Part shown: in pieces, positions 50,750 to 60,816 of the stretch
Numbering within the stretch: position 1 is the stretch's first letter
Layout of the letters: each line of letters opens with the position of its first letter
Source: an uncultured Veillonellaceae bacterium
Lineage (GTDB): Bacteria > Bacillota > Negativicutes > Veillonellales > Veillonellaceae
DNA: 64,000 bases
Assembly: GCA_945867815.1 (NCBI GenBank)
Contig: CAMBIX010000002.1
Coordinates: 1 to 64,000 of the forward strand
Direction: 5' to 3'
Program-made: the position numbers and the translations under genes
Notes under the pieces: generated by a model
Seen by the model: the letters and a program-made list of their open reading frames with translations, nothing else
Database searches by the model: none
Told to the model about the DNA's origin: nothing

Positions 50750-51910
50750 ATGGTGGAAGGATTAAATATAGGGATTACTTTTCATTGGGAAATTACTTGG
50801 AAAGATATATGGAAAAATAAGGTAGCACAAAATGTGTATTTCTTATCTAAGGTTTTAGAAAAGCAGCCGAATGTAGAATCCGTTTATTTTGTTTATAGTG
50901 ACCAAGATCCGTTGCAGACGCGTTATGCAGAATGGCTAAAAGGGATGAAATTAGACTTACGACCTTTATCTGATGTGATAGAGACAACAGACCTTATGAT
51001 TGAAGGGCTATGGCAGATAACACCCGAATTAGAAGGCCTATTGCGGGCTCATCACATTAAGGTCGTTCAGTATCAGACGCGGCAGACTTATGTAACTGAT
51101 ACAGAAAAGTTTATTAATAATCGGACGGATATGGGTTCTTTTATAGGAACAAAATTTGATGCTATTTGGTTATTGCCTCAATTTATGAAGACTAGTCATG
51201 ACTATATTGAGATTGTCTCCCGTTCGCGGGTTTATGAAGCACCCCTTTTATGGGATGAAACCTTTATGGATGCCGCACTAGATCCTAATAACCAGCTTTT
51301 GGTAGCCCAGCAGGCTATGACTTATCAGAAATACCAGCCGTCTGGTAAGAAAGAAAAACGTATCACAGCCATTGGTGCCAATTTAAGTGTTACAGAAACA
51401 GTTATCTTTCCAGCCTTAGCGGCAGAAGAAGCCTATAATGAAGAACCGTCTGTCTTTGACCATGTATATTTGATTAATTCCTATACCCGTAAAGATGTGG
51501 AATCCTTCCATCATTTTACTGGTTACATGAAACTATTAGCAGATAAAAAGTTAACTACTGAAGGTCGTTTTGATACCTTGGAATTTATTTGTACCTATAC
51601 AGATCTTATCTTAGGTTTCCACTGGGCGGATTCCTTAAATTACTATTATCTTGATGCACTTTATGTGGGCCTTCCAATTGTGCATAATTCGCCTATCTTA
51701 AAGGCTGGCAATGTGGGGTACTATTATCCAAGTTTTGATGCGTATGAAGCTGCACATCAGATTATTCGGGCTGCTAAGTATTATGATGATGAATTAGCGG
51801 TACAGGAAAAGAAGAATAAGAAGTTCTTACATAAGTTATCACCAGCTTTGCGGGCCAATGTACGGGCGTATGGTAAGCTTTTACAGGAAGTTATGAATAA
51901 GGATAAATAG
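50750..51910 (+). CDS. DUF2827 protein, copy 1 (GT-B-like)
   Basis: A 386-aa member of DUF2827, which resembles a GT-B glycosyltransferase. The C-terminal donor-site-like motif is DALYVGLPIVHNSPILKAGNVGYYYPSFDAYEAAHQ. The N-terminus departs from the others: the GQN motif reads AQNVYFL. Copy 1 is the most divergent of the array. The strong AGAAGGAG before ATG 50750 follows a 370-bp gap, so it probably starts the transcript. Role inferred: transfer of a sugar to a surface glycan or to the adhesin nearby. Confidence 0.75.
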   Translation: MVEGLNIGITFHWEITWKDIWKNKVAQNVYFLSKVLEKQPNVESVYFVYSDQDPLQTRYAEWLKGMKLDLRPLSDVIETTDLMIEGLWQITPELEGLLRAHHIKVVQYQTRQTYVTDTEKFINNRTDMGSFIGTKFDAIWLLPQFMKTSHDYIEIVSRSRVYEAPLLWDETFMDAALDPNNQLLVAQQAMTYQKYQPSGKKEKRITAIGANLSVTETVIFPALAAEEAYNEEPSVFDHVYLINSYTRKDVESFHHFTGYMKLLADKKLTTEGRFDTLEFICTYTDLILGFHWADSLNYYYLDALYVGLPIVHNSPILKAGNVGYYYPSFDAYEAAHQIIRAAKYYDDELAVQEKKNKKFLHKLSPALRANVRAYGKLLQEVMNKDK

Positions 51911-51980
51911 ATAGAATACGAATGAATAAAATAGTAGGTAAGCAAGCTAGTGTAAATAGTTAAGGCAAGGGGAATACGGA

Positions 51981-53120
51981 ATGGCTGATGGATTGCGTGT
52001 AGGCATAACCTTTTATTGGGGCGAATGCTATAGCGATATGTGGAGTAGCGGTGCTGGACAGAATGTGTACTTTTTATACAAGACCATTGAGGCCTTGCCA
52101 CAAGTTAAAGAGGTATATTTAGTCCATAATGGCTGCGATGTTAATAATATGCCGGAACGCATGTATATTAAGGAAATGCTGGTACAGATTCGTGAACTAA
52201 AGGACGTATTAGATACAACGGACGTTGTCATTGAAGGGCTGTTAAAGATTACGCCAGATGTAGAGGAGCTTTTAAATAATCATCACATTAAGACGGTTTC
52301 CTATCAGATGAGGCAGACCTATGTAGCCGATATGGAAAAGCTAGTTAATAATTCGCCGGAAGACGGTACATTTAATGGTGTTACCTATGATGCGATTTGG
52401 CTCTTACCCCACCATATGCATACCAGTCATGACTATTTAGAGATTATGTATCGGAGTAAGGTCTCGGAAGTACCTATGGTATGGGATCCCTTTTTCTTTG
52501 ATTTAGCTGCAGAAAGACAAGGTGGTTTGGACTTTTGTAAATATAAAAATACAGGCTTGCGGGCTAAACGGGTTGTGTGCTTTGACTCTAATATGACGGT
52601 TGTTAAGACATCTATTGTGCCGGCTCTTATTGCGGAAGAAGCTTATCGGGAGGATCCTGATTTGATTCGCCATATATATTTGTTGAACACAGTTCACTTG
52701 AAAGATGTTCCGTCTTTTAAAGATTATGTAGGCTATATGCGGTCTGTTGCTAATAATACATTAACGGTAGAAGGTCGGTTTATTGCGCCTGGTTTTATGG
52801 CTAACTATGCAGATGTGGTGCTGGCTTTTCAGATGGAAAATGGGCTCAATTATTCCTATTTTGAAAGTTTATACGCAGATTATCCACTGGTACATAATTC
52901 ACCTTTCTTGCATGAAGCCGATGTAGGGTATTATTATCATGATTTTGATGCTTATGATGGCGCTCATCAGTTATTATCCGCTATTAAGTATTATGACCAG
53001 GATATAGCGGAGCATAAGAAACGTAATAAGGCGTATTTGGCTAAATTAGCGCCGACCCACAAGGCAAATGTTAAGGCCTATGGCCGGTTATTAGAGAAGG
53101 TCGTTTCCGAGGAGGCATAA
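51981..53120 (+). CDS. DUF2827 protein, copy 2
   Basis: A 379-aa DUF2827 paralogue. Motifs are GAGQNVYFLYKTIEALPQVKEVYLV (about 24-50), YDAIWLLPHHMHTSHDYLEI (about 136-155) and ESLYADYPLVHNSPFLHEADVGYYYHDFDAYDGAHQ (about 300-335). It begins 70 nt after copy 1 with AAGGGG before the ATG, and its stop overlaps copy 3's start. A complete gene. Confidence 0.78.
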   Translation: MADGLRVGITFYWGECYSDMWSSGAGQNVYFLYKTIEALPQVKEVYLVHNGCDVNNMPERMYIKEMLVQIRELKDVLDTTDVVIEGLLKITPDVEELLNNHHIKTVSYQMRQTYVADMEKLVNNSPEDGTFNGVTYDAIWLLPHHMHTSHDYLEIMYRSKVSEVPMVWDPFFFDLAAERQGGLDFCKYKNTGLRAKRVVCFDSNMTVVKTSIVPALIAEEAYREDPDLIRHIYLLNTVHLKDVPSFKDYVGYMRSVANNTLTVEGRFIAPGFMANYADVVLAFQMENGLNYSYFESLYADYPLVHNSPFLHEADVGYYYHDFDAYDGAHQLLSAIKYYDQDIAEHKKRNKAYLAKLAPTHKANVKAYGRLLEKVVSEEA

Positions 53121-54271
53121 TGAATAGAGAAGGAAAATTACGAATCGGCATTAGCTTCGGTTGGAATAGTGCCAATGATAGCTTTTGGAGCAGTGGAATG
53201 GGGCAGAATCTGTATTTTCTCTATCAGGTCTTAAAAGCCCAGCCCAATGTAGAAGAGGTTATGTTTGTCTATTGGGGGCAAAAGGGGTCGACCTTGCCTA
53301 AAGAGATGGATGTACGCCGTATGCACATTCCCTTCCGTCAATTATCTGATGCTATTCATACGATAGATGTACTTATTGAAGGCACCCGTCTTATAAAAAA
53401 AGATGAAGCGGATTTATGCTATAATCATGGCATTAAGCTAGTTGTCTATAAAATGGGTGAAACCTTGATTCGTGATATGGAAGCTTTGGTACATAAACAT
53501 CATGATGGCCTTGGTTTTCGGGGCATTAGTTATGATGCGGTTTGGATGCTGCCACATTTGATGGAGACTAATCGGGATTATCTGCAGATTATGTCTAATG
53601 CACGAGTACAAGAAGCACCTATGTTATGGTCGCCGTATTTTATTGATAAGGAAGTTAAAAAGAGACACTTAGAAGATACGATTACCTATCAGACACCTAT
53701 GACGCCTGGCTATCGGATTACGACTTTTGAGTCCAATATGGATGTAGTTAAGACGACTATGACCTCTATCCTTATTATGGAAGAGGTCTATCGTAAGGAT
53801 AAAAACTCGATTGCTCACGCCTATTTATTAGGTACGGAATGGGCTAGGGCTATACCAGCATTCAAAGGATTTGCTGGACGGACTGATTTAGTTGTGGATA
53901 AGATTTTATCGGTAGAACAGCGTATTATTACACCCGTAGCTTTAGCGGAATTAACCGATATTGTACTAGCGTCGCAATGGCACTGTGGTTTGAATTATTC
54001 CTATTTTGAAGCCTTATATGAGGAATATCCATTAGTGCATAATTCGAAATTTTTGCAGGCAGCGGATGTAGGCTATTATTATCCAGAATTTGATGCTTAT
54101 AAGGGGGCTAAGCAGCTAACCTATGTTATGCATCATTATGATAAGGAACGAAGCCAGCAAGTAAAGAAAAATCAGGCTTATTTACAGAGTTTAGATCCTT
54201 TGCAGGAAGCGAATGTAGCTCGATATGGACAGTTGTTGCAGGATGTAATGAATAACCGCAATCGTTTATAA
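53120..54271 (+). CDS. DUF2827 protein, copy 3
   Basis: A 383-aa paralogue with the intact GMGQNLYFLYQ, YDAVWMLPHLMETNRDYLQI and EALYEEYPLVHNSKFLQAADVGYYYPEFDAYKGAKQ motifs. It starts one base into copy 2's stop (TAATG) and has GAGGAGG upstream, so they are translated together. It keeps the same C-terminal NRNRL tail as copies 4 and 5. Confidence 0.78.
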   Translation: MNREGKLRIGISFGWNSANDSFWSSGMGQNLYFLYQVLKAQPNVEEVMFVYWGQKGSTLPKEMDVRRMHIPFRQLSDAIHTIDVLIEGTRLIKKDEADLCYNHGIKLVVYKMGETLIRDMEALVHKHHDGLGFRGISYDAVWMLPHLMETNRDYLQIMSNARVQEAPMLWSPYFIDKEVKKRHLEDTITYQTPMTPGYRITTFESNMDVVKTTMTSILIMEEVYRKDKNSIAHAYLLGTEWARAIPAFKGFAGRTDLVVDKILSVEQRIITPVALAELTDIVLASQWHCGLNYSYFEALYEEYPLVHNSKFLQAADVGYYYPEFDAYKGAKQLTYVMHHYDKERSQQVKKNQAYLQSLDPLQEANVARYGQLLQDVMNNRNRL

Positions 54272-54450
54272 TATAAATTATTAATAAATCTAATTATATA
54301 TTAGTATCGAATTAGTCTAGACTATGATTGGTTCTTATATTGGCTTATGAATGATTTATCTATTTACGGTGTAGAAAAATTATTTAGGGTATTGGGGTAG
54401 TAGCCATAGCAGATGGTAGTTGTAACTAGTAGGAAGGAATTTGTAAGAGG

Positions 54451-55599
54451 ATGGATGATCATAAATTACGTATAGGTATTACCTTTATTTGGAGTGATAC
54501 AATTAAGCATCTGTGGTCCAATGGCTTAGGGCAAAATTTATATTTCTTGTATCAAATACTGATGGCACAGCCGAATGTGGAAGACGTATTCTTTGTTTAT
54601 TGGAACAATGATATTAATAACCTATCTAAGGATATGGGCTTAGATGATATGGGAGTTAAGCTCTGTGATATTGGCGATGTGATCGATAGCATGGATATCC
54701 TTATTGAAGGCAGTTGCCGTATTGATCCGCCACAAGCAGAGATGTGTCGTCAGCGTGGTATTAAGACGATTATTTACCGCATGGGTGATTCTATGATTGC
54801 CGATTCGGAAAAATTCGTTAATAAGGAAGAACATGGCACAGGCTTTATTGGTTTGCAATATGATGGAGCTTGGTTGATTCCACAGTTTATGGAGACGAAC
54901 CATGATTATTTGCAGATAATGACCAAGACACGGGTGCGGGAAGTGCCACATTTGTGGTCCCCTTTCTTCTTTGATTTGATGGCAGAACGACAGGGCTGTA
55001 AGGATACGGTTAAGTATAAATCGCCAGAGAACCATAAGTATCGTATAGCCACTTTTGAACCTAATATTAGTATGGTTAAGACGAGTATGCTGTCTACTGT
55101 TATCTGTGAACAGGCCTATCGGTGGGAGCCTGAGGTTATTGAGCATGCCTTTATACTCAATACTTTTGAACATAAGGATGTACCCGCTTATGTTAATGTT
55201 ACGGGTCGTATGGATATTGTTAAAATGGGTCGTTTATCGACAGAAACGCGCTTTATTGCGCCTGGATTTATGTCGGCTTACACGGACTTAATTTTATCCC
55301 ATCAATGGGGCAGTACTTTGAATTACGCCTTTTATGAAGCCTTGTATGCAGAATATCCATTTGTACATAATACGCCGCTCTTGCATCGGGCTGATGTTGG
55401 CTATTATTATCCAGATTTTGATGCTTATGAAGGGGCGCGACAGGTCTTATATGCCATTCATCATTATGATGAAGAACGAGAAGACATGGTGAAAAAGAAT
55501 AAAAAATTCTTGGAAACCTTAGATCCGTTAAATCCATATAACATTAAAATGTATGGAGATTTATTGCAGGATGTATTGGACGGTAAGAATCGGTTATAA
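54451..55599 (+). CDS. DUF2827 protein, copy 4
   Basis: A 382-aa paralogue with motifs GLGQNLYFLYQ, YDGAWLIPQFMETNHDYLQI and EALYAEYPFVHNTPLLHRADVGYYYPDFDAYEGARQ. Separated from copy 3 by 180 nt, with AGGAAGG upstream of the ATG. Closest by eye to copies 3 and 5. Confidence 0.78.
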   Translation: MDDHKLRIGITFIWSDTIKHLWSNGLGQNLYFLYQILMAQPNVEDVFFVYWNNDINNLSKDMGLDDMGVKLCDIGDVIDSMDILIEGSCRIDPPQAEMCRQRGIKTIIYRMGDSMIADSEKFVNKEEHGTGFIGLQYDGAWLIPQFMETNHDYLQIMTKTRVREVPHLWSPFFFDLMAERQGCKDTVKYKSPENHKYRIATFEPNISMVKTSMLSTVICEQAYRWEPEVIEHAFILNTFEHKDVPAYVNVTGRMDIVKMGRLSTETRFIAPGFMSAYTDLILSHQWGSTLNYAFYEALYAEYPFVHNTPLLHRADVGYYYPDFDAYEGARQVLYAIHHYDEEREDMVKKNKKFLETLDPLNPYNIKMYGDLLQDVLDGKNRL

Positions 55600-55755
55600 T
55601 AAAACATAGAATGAATTTACACAGCAGTCTAGAAGTAAGCGTATTCTGACTGCTGTATTGCTATTTAGTATACTAGGTGATAGAGTCATAGTCTTGTATA
55701 GTCGAGTTATTTGGTGATAGTCTTGTATATGGTATGTGTGTTGAAGAAGGTATAG

Positions 55756-56464
55756 ATGGAATCCTCTTGTGTGAAACCGGCTTTTAAGATTAATAATATT
55801 CCTATTGTATTTGCATCGAGTCAGGAGTATGCAACGTACTTATCGGTAGCTTTGGCGTCGGTAAAGGCGAATGCAAATCCAGCTTATAATTATGATATTA
55901 TCGTTTTAATAACAGATATGGATGCTATGCATCAAAACTTATTGAAAGATAATATGAGAGCTGCTAATGTGTCCTTACGCTTTCTTAATATTAGTGAAGA
56001 CCTCATTCGGGCAGATGAGTATGAAGTGAGTCAAGTTTCTGGCTTTTTGAATCCTTTAACATTTGGGTGTTTTAGTCATGAATTTAAAGGCCTTGCGTAA
56101 GGATTTTTCAACGCAGTCCTTACTAGATTTGGCACGGCATGACTATTGGGTTTATTATGACCAAGATATACTAAATAAAGTTTGCTTAGGGTGTATTAAA
56201 TTACTTGATGTAAGTTGGAATTGTTTGATTCATAGCAGTTTTTCTATTAATTTGACTAGGTGTGCGCCACGAGATGTTTTCTTGTCTTATGTAGAGGCAC
56301 GTAAACAGCCTAAGATTATTCATTATACATCAGGCTCGGCGCCTTGTCGGAATTTGGATAGAGATTTGCCAGAATATTTTTGGAAATATGCTCGGCAGTC
56401 CGTGTGGTACGAAGAGCTTGTAGGACGCTATGTGGAATTAAAAGAGTCAGTTAAAAAGGGATAA
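55756..56464 (+). pseudogene. GT8 glycosyltransferase with an internal deletion
   Basis: The N-terminal 100 residues (IPIVFASSQEYATYLSVALASVK, then RFLNISEDLIR) align with the copy at 59372. After PLTFG the sequence jumps to GVLVMNLKALRK in another frame, losing about 90 residues with the catalytic DxD. The C-terminal part reads 56063-56464 (DQDILNKVC, then KIIHYTSGSAPC). The active site is gone, so it is dead. Confidence 0.88.
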
Positions 56465-56493
56465 GCTGAATCGTGGAAGGTGTGGAGTGATTA

Positions 56494-57561
56494 ATGGTTG
56501 ATAGAATGACTGCTTTTTATAAGGGAAAACGAGTCCTTGTGACGGGGCATACTGGCTTTAAGGGGTCTTGGCTTTGTCAGATTTTGCTTGCTATGGGATC
56601 TGATGTGACTGGTTACGCGCTAGTCGCACCAACAGATCCCAACTTATTCGAATTGGCTGGCTTATCAAGGCAGATGCATTCGATAGAAGGGGATATTAGA
56701 GATTTATCGTCTTTGCTAGCAGTCTTTAAGGAGGTACAACCTGAGATTGTTCTTCATCTAGCAGCACAGCCTTTAGTGAGAGAATCTTATAAAGAGCCTG
56801 TCTATACTTATGAGACGAATGTTATGGGAACGGTTAATGTATTAGAGTGCGTGCGTCAAACAGAGTCTGTGCAGTCTTTTTTGAATGTAACGACAGATAA
56901 GGTTTATGAAAACAAGGAATGGGTTTGGGGCTACCGAGAAGATGAGCCCTTAGATGGATTTGATCCCTATTCAAATTCCAAATCCTGTTCTGAATTAGTT
57001 ACTCATGCTTATAAGAAGAGCTTTTTCGCTGATAGAGGAGCGGCTATTTCTACGGCACGGGCTGGTAATGTTATTGGTGGTGGCGATTTTGCCGATGACC
57101 GTATTATTCCAGATTGTGTTCGATCTGCCATAGCTAAAAAATCTATCAGTGTTCGTAATCCCTATTCAACACGGCCTTATCAGCATGTATTAGAGCCTTT
57201 GTTTGCTTATCTATTGATTGCTCAAAAACAATATGAAGATAAAAAATATGCTGGTTGGTATAATGTAGGGCCTGATGAATGTGATTGCTTGACTACAGGG
57301 CAGTTAGTGGATTTATTTTGCCAGTCTTGGGGGCAGGGTCTAACTTGGGTTAATGAAGCTCAAGAAGGGGCACCTCATGAGGCTAATTTCTTAAAATTAG
57401 ATTGTTCTAAGCTTAAGAGTACCTTTGGGTGGCAGCCAAGGTGGCATATAGAGGAAGCGGTTCAACAGACGGTGGCATGGACAAAGGTTTGGGCCGAACA
57501 AGGTGATGTGAGCAAGGAAATGGAACGGCAGATTCAGTTGTATAGGGAGAATGAAGAATGA
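56494..57561 (+). CDS. rfbG: CDP-glucose 4,6-dehydratase
   Basis: A 355-aa short-chain dehydrogenase/epimerase. The NAD site is VLVTGHTGFKGSWL (about 15-28). The active-site YxxxK is DPYSNSKSCSELV; the family is clear from NLFELAGL and DECDCLTTGQ. It makes CDP-4-keto-6-deoxyglucose from CDP-glucose, following RfbF. Start ATG 56494 with GGAGTGATTA upstream; the next gene overlaps by 4 nt. Confidence 0.93.
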   Translation: MVDRMTAFYKGKRVLVTGHTGFKGSWLCQILLAMGSDVTGYALVAPTDPNLFELAGLSRQMHSIEGDIRDLSSLLAVFKEVQPEIVLHLAAQPLVRESYKEPVYTYETNVMGTVNVLECVRQTESVQSFLNVTTDKVYENKEWVWGYREDEPLDGFDPYSNSKSCSELVTHAYKKSFFADRGAAISTARAGNVIGGGDFADDRIIPDCVRSAIAKKSISVRNPYSTRPYQHVLEPLFAYLLIAQKQYEDKKYAGWYNVGPDECDCLTTGQLVDLFCQSWGQGLTWVNEAQEGAPHEANFLKLDCSKLKSTFGWQPRWHIEEAVQQTVAWTKVWAEQGDVSKEMERQIQLYRENEE

Positions 57562-58469
57562 AGAAGGCTATTGTATCGGGGGCTAATAGCTTTATAGGTA
57601 GTGCTTTAGTCAAGCTATTGTTAGAGCGGGGCGTAGAAGTTCTTGCTTTATGTCGGCCAGGCAGGCAAGATAAATTGCTGGCGCATCCTAATTTGCAGAT
57701 TGTACCTTTTGATATGACTAAGGTTAATGAGTTTGCCTTGCCCACCGATAGTTATGACGTATTTTATCACTTGGCTTGGGTTGGTGGTACCGATGTAGCC
57801 AATCGCAGTAACTATAGCTTGCAGTTACAGAATGCGTATTGGACAGTAGAAATATTAAAAAAGGCTAAACAAATAGGCTGTCAGACCTTTGTTGGTACAG
57901 GAAGCATTATGGAAGAGGAAGCCCTCTATGTAGCAAAGGTCAACGGCAAACAGGCTAGTCGTAATCATATCTATGGGGCTGGGAAGTTAGCAGCTCATTT
58001 GATGTGTCAATCACTGGCGGTTAGTCTAGGTATTTCTTTTATATGGGGCGAGATTACTAATGTGTATGGGCCTGGTGAAATAAGTACACGGTTAATTAAT
58101 ACAACTTTGCGTAAGTGTATACAAGGTCAATCGCCTAAATTTACATCGGGGAAGCAGGCCTATGATTTTATGTATATTGATGATGTAGCTAAGGCCTTGT
58201 ATCGTTTGGGAGAAAAAGGAAAAGCCAATACGTCTTATATCGTAGGCAGCGGATACCCACAGATTTTAAAAAAGTTTTTGTTGATGTTGCAAGCTGCGGT
58301 GGCACCACAGCTTCCTTTCGATTTTGGTGGCCTTTCACAGACAGGGGTCATGTTGCCGTTGGAGGCTTTTAAGACAGATAGACTTCAAAAAGATACGGGG
58401 TTTAAGGCTAAGGTACCTTTTGAAGAAGGGATTAAGAAAACCTACCAATGGATAAAAGACCAATCGTGA
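57558..58469 (+). CDS. NAD-dependent epimerase/reductase, likely CDP-4-keto-sugar reductase
   Basis: A 303-aa short-chain dehydrogenase, NAD motif IVSGANSFIGSALVKLL, YxxxK at NHIYGAGKLAAHL. It overlaps RfbG by 4 nt and so should act on its product. It resembles CDP-abequose/paratose synthases (RfbJ/RfbS) and 6-deoxysugar reductases. As no CDP-4-keto-6-deoxyglucose 3-dehydratase (RfbH) is found here, it more likely yields a CDP-6-deoxyhexose than a 3,6-dideoxyhexose. Confidence 0.75.
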   Translation: MKKAIVSGANSFIGSALVKLLLERGVEVLALCRPGRQDKLLAHPNLQIVPFDMTKVNEFALPTDSYDVFYHLAWVGGTDVANRSNYSLQLQNAYWTVEILKKAKQIGCQTFVGTGSIMEEEALYVAKVNGKQASRNHIYGAGKLAAHLMCQSLAVSLGISFIWGEITNVYGPGEISTRLINTTLRKCIQGQSPKFTSGKQAYDFMYIDDVAKALYRLGEKGKANTSYIVGSGYPQILKKFLLMLQAAVAPQLPFDFGGLSQTGVMLPLEAFKTDRLQKDTGFKAKVPFEEGIKKTYQWIKDQS

Positions 58470-58520
58470 TATATTAATCATTGTAGCTTTGGTAACTAGA
58501 GATAAGGAGCAGTAATAGGC

Positions 58521-59340
58521 ATGAGTGATGGATTGCGTATAGGTATCACTTTTTGGTATGGTAGTGGATATACGGATATTTGGCAAAATGGAGCTGGACA
58601 GAACTTGTATTTTCTCTATCAGGTTTTGAAGGTACAGCCAAATGTAAGAGAAGTGTATTTTGTACATTGGCTATCTGAGAAAACGATTCCAGAAGGATTG
58701 GAAGTTGACTCCATGGGTGTACCTATTCGTAATTTATGGGATGTATTAGATACAACAGATATTGTTATTGAAGCGAATTTGCGTGTTATGAGTGATGCGG
58801 CTGAACTTATGCGACAACATGGTATTCTTATTTGCTCCTATAAAATGGGACCAGCTATTGTCGAAGATATGGATGCTTTTTGTAATAGCATTGACCGCAT
58901 AGGAGCCTTTTCGGATACGTATTATGATGGCGTTTGGTTAATTCCTCAATTTATGAAAAATACGCATGACTATTTAGAGATGATCATGCAGACACGAGTA
59001 CAGGAAGCGCCTCATTTATGGATGCCCTTTTTTTTTGATTTAGAAGCTAAGCGAGAAGGTATTATGGATACGGTTTTTTATAAGCCGTCTACTAAGAAGG
59101 CCAAACGGATTGTGTCTTTTAAGCCCAATTCTTTGGCGAAGACATCTCTATTGCCAGCGGTTATTACTGAAGAGGCTAATCGGGAAGAACCAGAGTCTAT
59201 TGAGTGCCTCTATCTATTAAGAGCATAAGAAACGAAATAAGAAGTTTCTTGCTAGCTTAGACCCACTAAATAAGAAGAATATAGAGGCTTATGGCAAATT
59301 GTTAGATGATTTAATTCATAAACGTAATCGGTTAAGCTAG
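58521..59340 (+). pseudogene. DUF2827 copy 5, internally deleted
   Basis: The first 234 residues match copies 2-4 (GAGQNLYFLYQVLKVQPNVREV, YDGVWLIPQFMKNTHDYLEM). After CLYLL the frame jumps to the C-terminal tail EHKKRNKKFLASLDPLNKKNIEAYGKLL in a different frame (59221-59340). About 107 residues, including the donor-site motif, are missing. It is dead. Confidence 0.88.
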
Positions 59341-59371
59341 GATGAAAAGTTTTATGGTGTTTGGAGAAAGA

Positions 59372-60339
59372 ATGATGATAAAACATAGTATCAAACCTGC
59401 TTTTAAATATTTGCATCCAGTCAAGAATATGTGCCATATTTATCTGTCGCTTTAATATCGTTAAAGAAAAATATGAATCCGGATTATAAATACGATATTA
59501 TAGCGCTAGTAACAGATATGGATAGTATTTCTCAGTCTTTGCTGGTTGATAATATGAAGGCAAAAAATATTTCTTTGCGTTTTATAAATGTATCAGAGAG
59601 CATTATAAAGCGGGATGAGTATCAACAAAGTAATTCATGCACATCAGATTCTCCCCTTACTTTTGGTCGATTATTGATAGAAGGTTTGCTGTCTTTTGAA
59701 TATAAGAAAATCATTTATTTAGATTCAGATTTGGTTATTAATGCCGATGTGTCCCCTTTATTGTCGATACCTATGGAAGATAAGTGGGTAGCGGCTGTTC
59801 GTGATGTGGTCATTATTGGCTTGTTCGAAAACTCGCCTCATAATGGGATGGAAGTAAATAAAATAGCGAGAGAGCAGGTTACTAATGAATTACAGGTCTT
59901 GGGCTTAACAGAGGATGTATTGAATTATTTTAATGCAGGTGTTCTGGTAATGAATTTGGAAGCATTTCGTGAATTTTATACATCTGATAACTTGTTGGAC
60001 TTAGTTAAGACACGTTCTTGGCTATATTATGATCAGAGTATTTTGAATAAAGTTTGTTTAGACCATGTTTATTTGTTGGATCATGTATGGAATTATTTTG
60101 TGGGTAGCTTTTTTGAACAGAGTTTAGCCATGTGTACACTTGAGGCTATCTGTGATGCTTATAAGAAAGCTCGTAAAAATCCAAAGATTATTCATTATGC
60201 TGGTGCGAGTGTTCCTTGTCGACCTAAAAGTATAGAAGCTGGAACGGATTTGTCAGAGTATTTTTGGAAATATGCGCGGGCATCTGTCTGGTATGAAGAT
60301 TTATTAGCTGATTATATACGTTTGCATAAGCAAGAATAA
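59372..60339 (+). pseudogene. GT8 glycosyltransferase with a broken N-terminus
   Basis: The intended start ATG 59372 gives HSIKPAFK and then a frameshift. About 20 nt encoding the INNIPIV strand (present in the copy at 55756) are missing, so the frame closes. The rest is intact: SSQEYVPYLSVALISLKKN, IYLDSDLVINADVSPL (DxD), DQSILNKVC, KIIHYAGASVPC. A GTG at 59431 could start an N-truncated protein lacking the first nucleotide-binding strand, probably inactive. Confidence 0.8.
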
Positions 60340-60394
60340 ATAGAAATATAAATATAAATTAGTAGAAATAGGATGGTAGAAAGAATAGATTCAC

Positions 60395-60592
60395 ATGGAA
60401 ATAAATGAAGTTATAGCCCGCATCAATGAGCTGGCTCATAAAAAGAAAGCAGGGATTCCTCTAACAGAGGACGAATTAGTAGAAAAGAAGAAGTTATATA
60501 AGATATATTTAGGTTTTATTCGGGGACAGGTAAAGTCACAGTTAGATAGCATAGAGGTGGTGGATTTGCCGTCTAAGGATAGCTTAAGTTAA
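60395..60592 (+). CDS. UPF0291/DUF896 protein
   Basis: A 65-aa protein of the YnzC (UPF0291) family: IARINELAHKKKAGIPLTEDEL, then RKKLYKIYLGFIRGQVKSQL. Two-helix bundle, cytosolic; function unknown. Poor ribosome site. It is the first normal host gene after the glycan locus. Confidence 0.9.
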   Translation: MEINEVIARINELAHKKKAGIPLTEDELVEKKKLYKIYLGFIRGQVKSQLDSIEVVDLPSKDSLS

Positions 60593-60744
60593 TACCATTT
60601 ATTAATAAGTAGCTAGATGGCTATAGTTTTTTTATAGTGGTTGCTTGCAGTGAGCCTAGCCTATATAGTAGAAGGCGTAGGCGTTTGCCTGCTGATTTTC
60701 TGATTTGTAATATGTAATATATAGTATATATTATGGATAAATAA

Positions 60745-60803
60745 TAGATAAATGATTGTAGATAAATAATTACTTATAGATAAATGATTATAGATGAATA
60801 ATT
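60745..60803. repeat. Four 13-bp direct repeats upstream of nth
   Basis: TAGATAAATGATT (60745), TAGATAAATAATT (60759), TAGATAAATGATT (60777) and TAGATGAATAATT (60791), one or two mismatches each. AT-rich, ending 13 nt before the nth start. It may be a regulatory or slippage-prone tract. Confidence 0.65.
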
Positions 60804-60816
60804 ATAGGAGAAGTAC

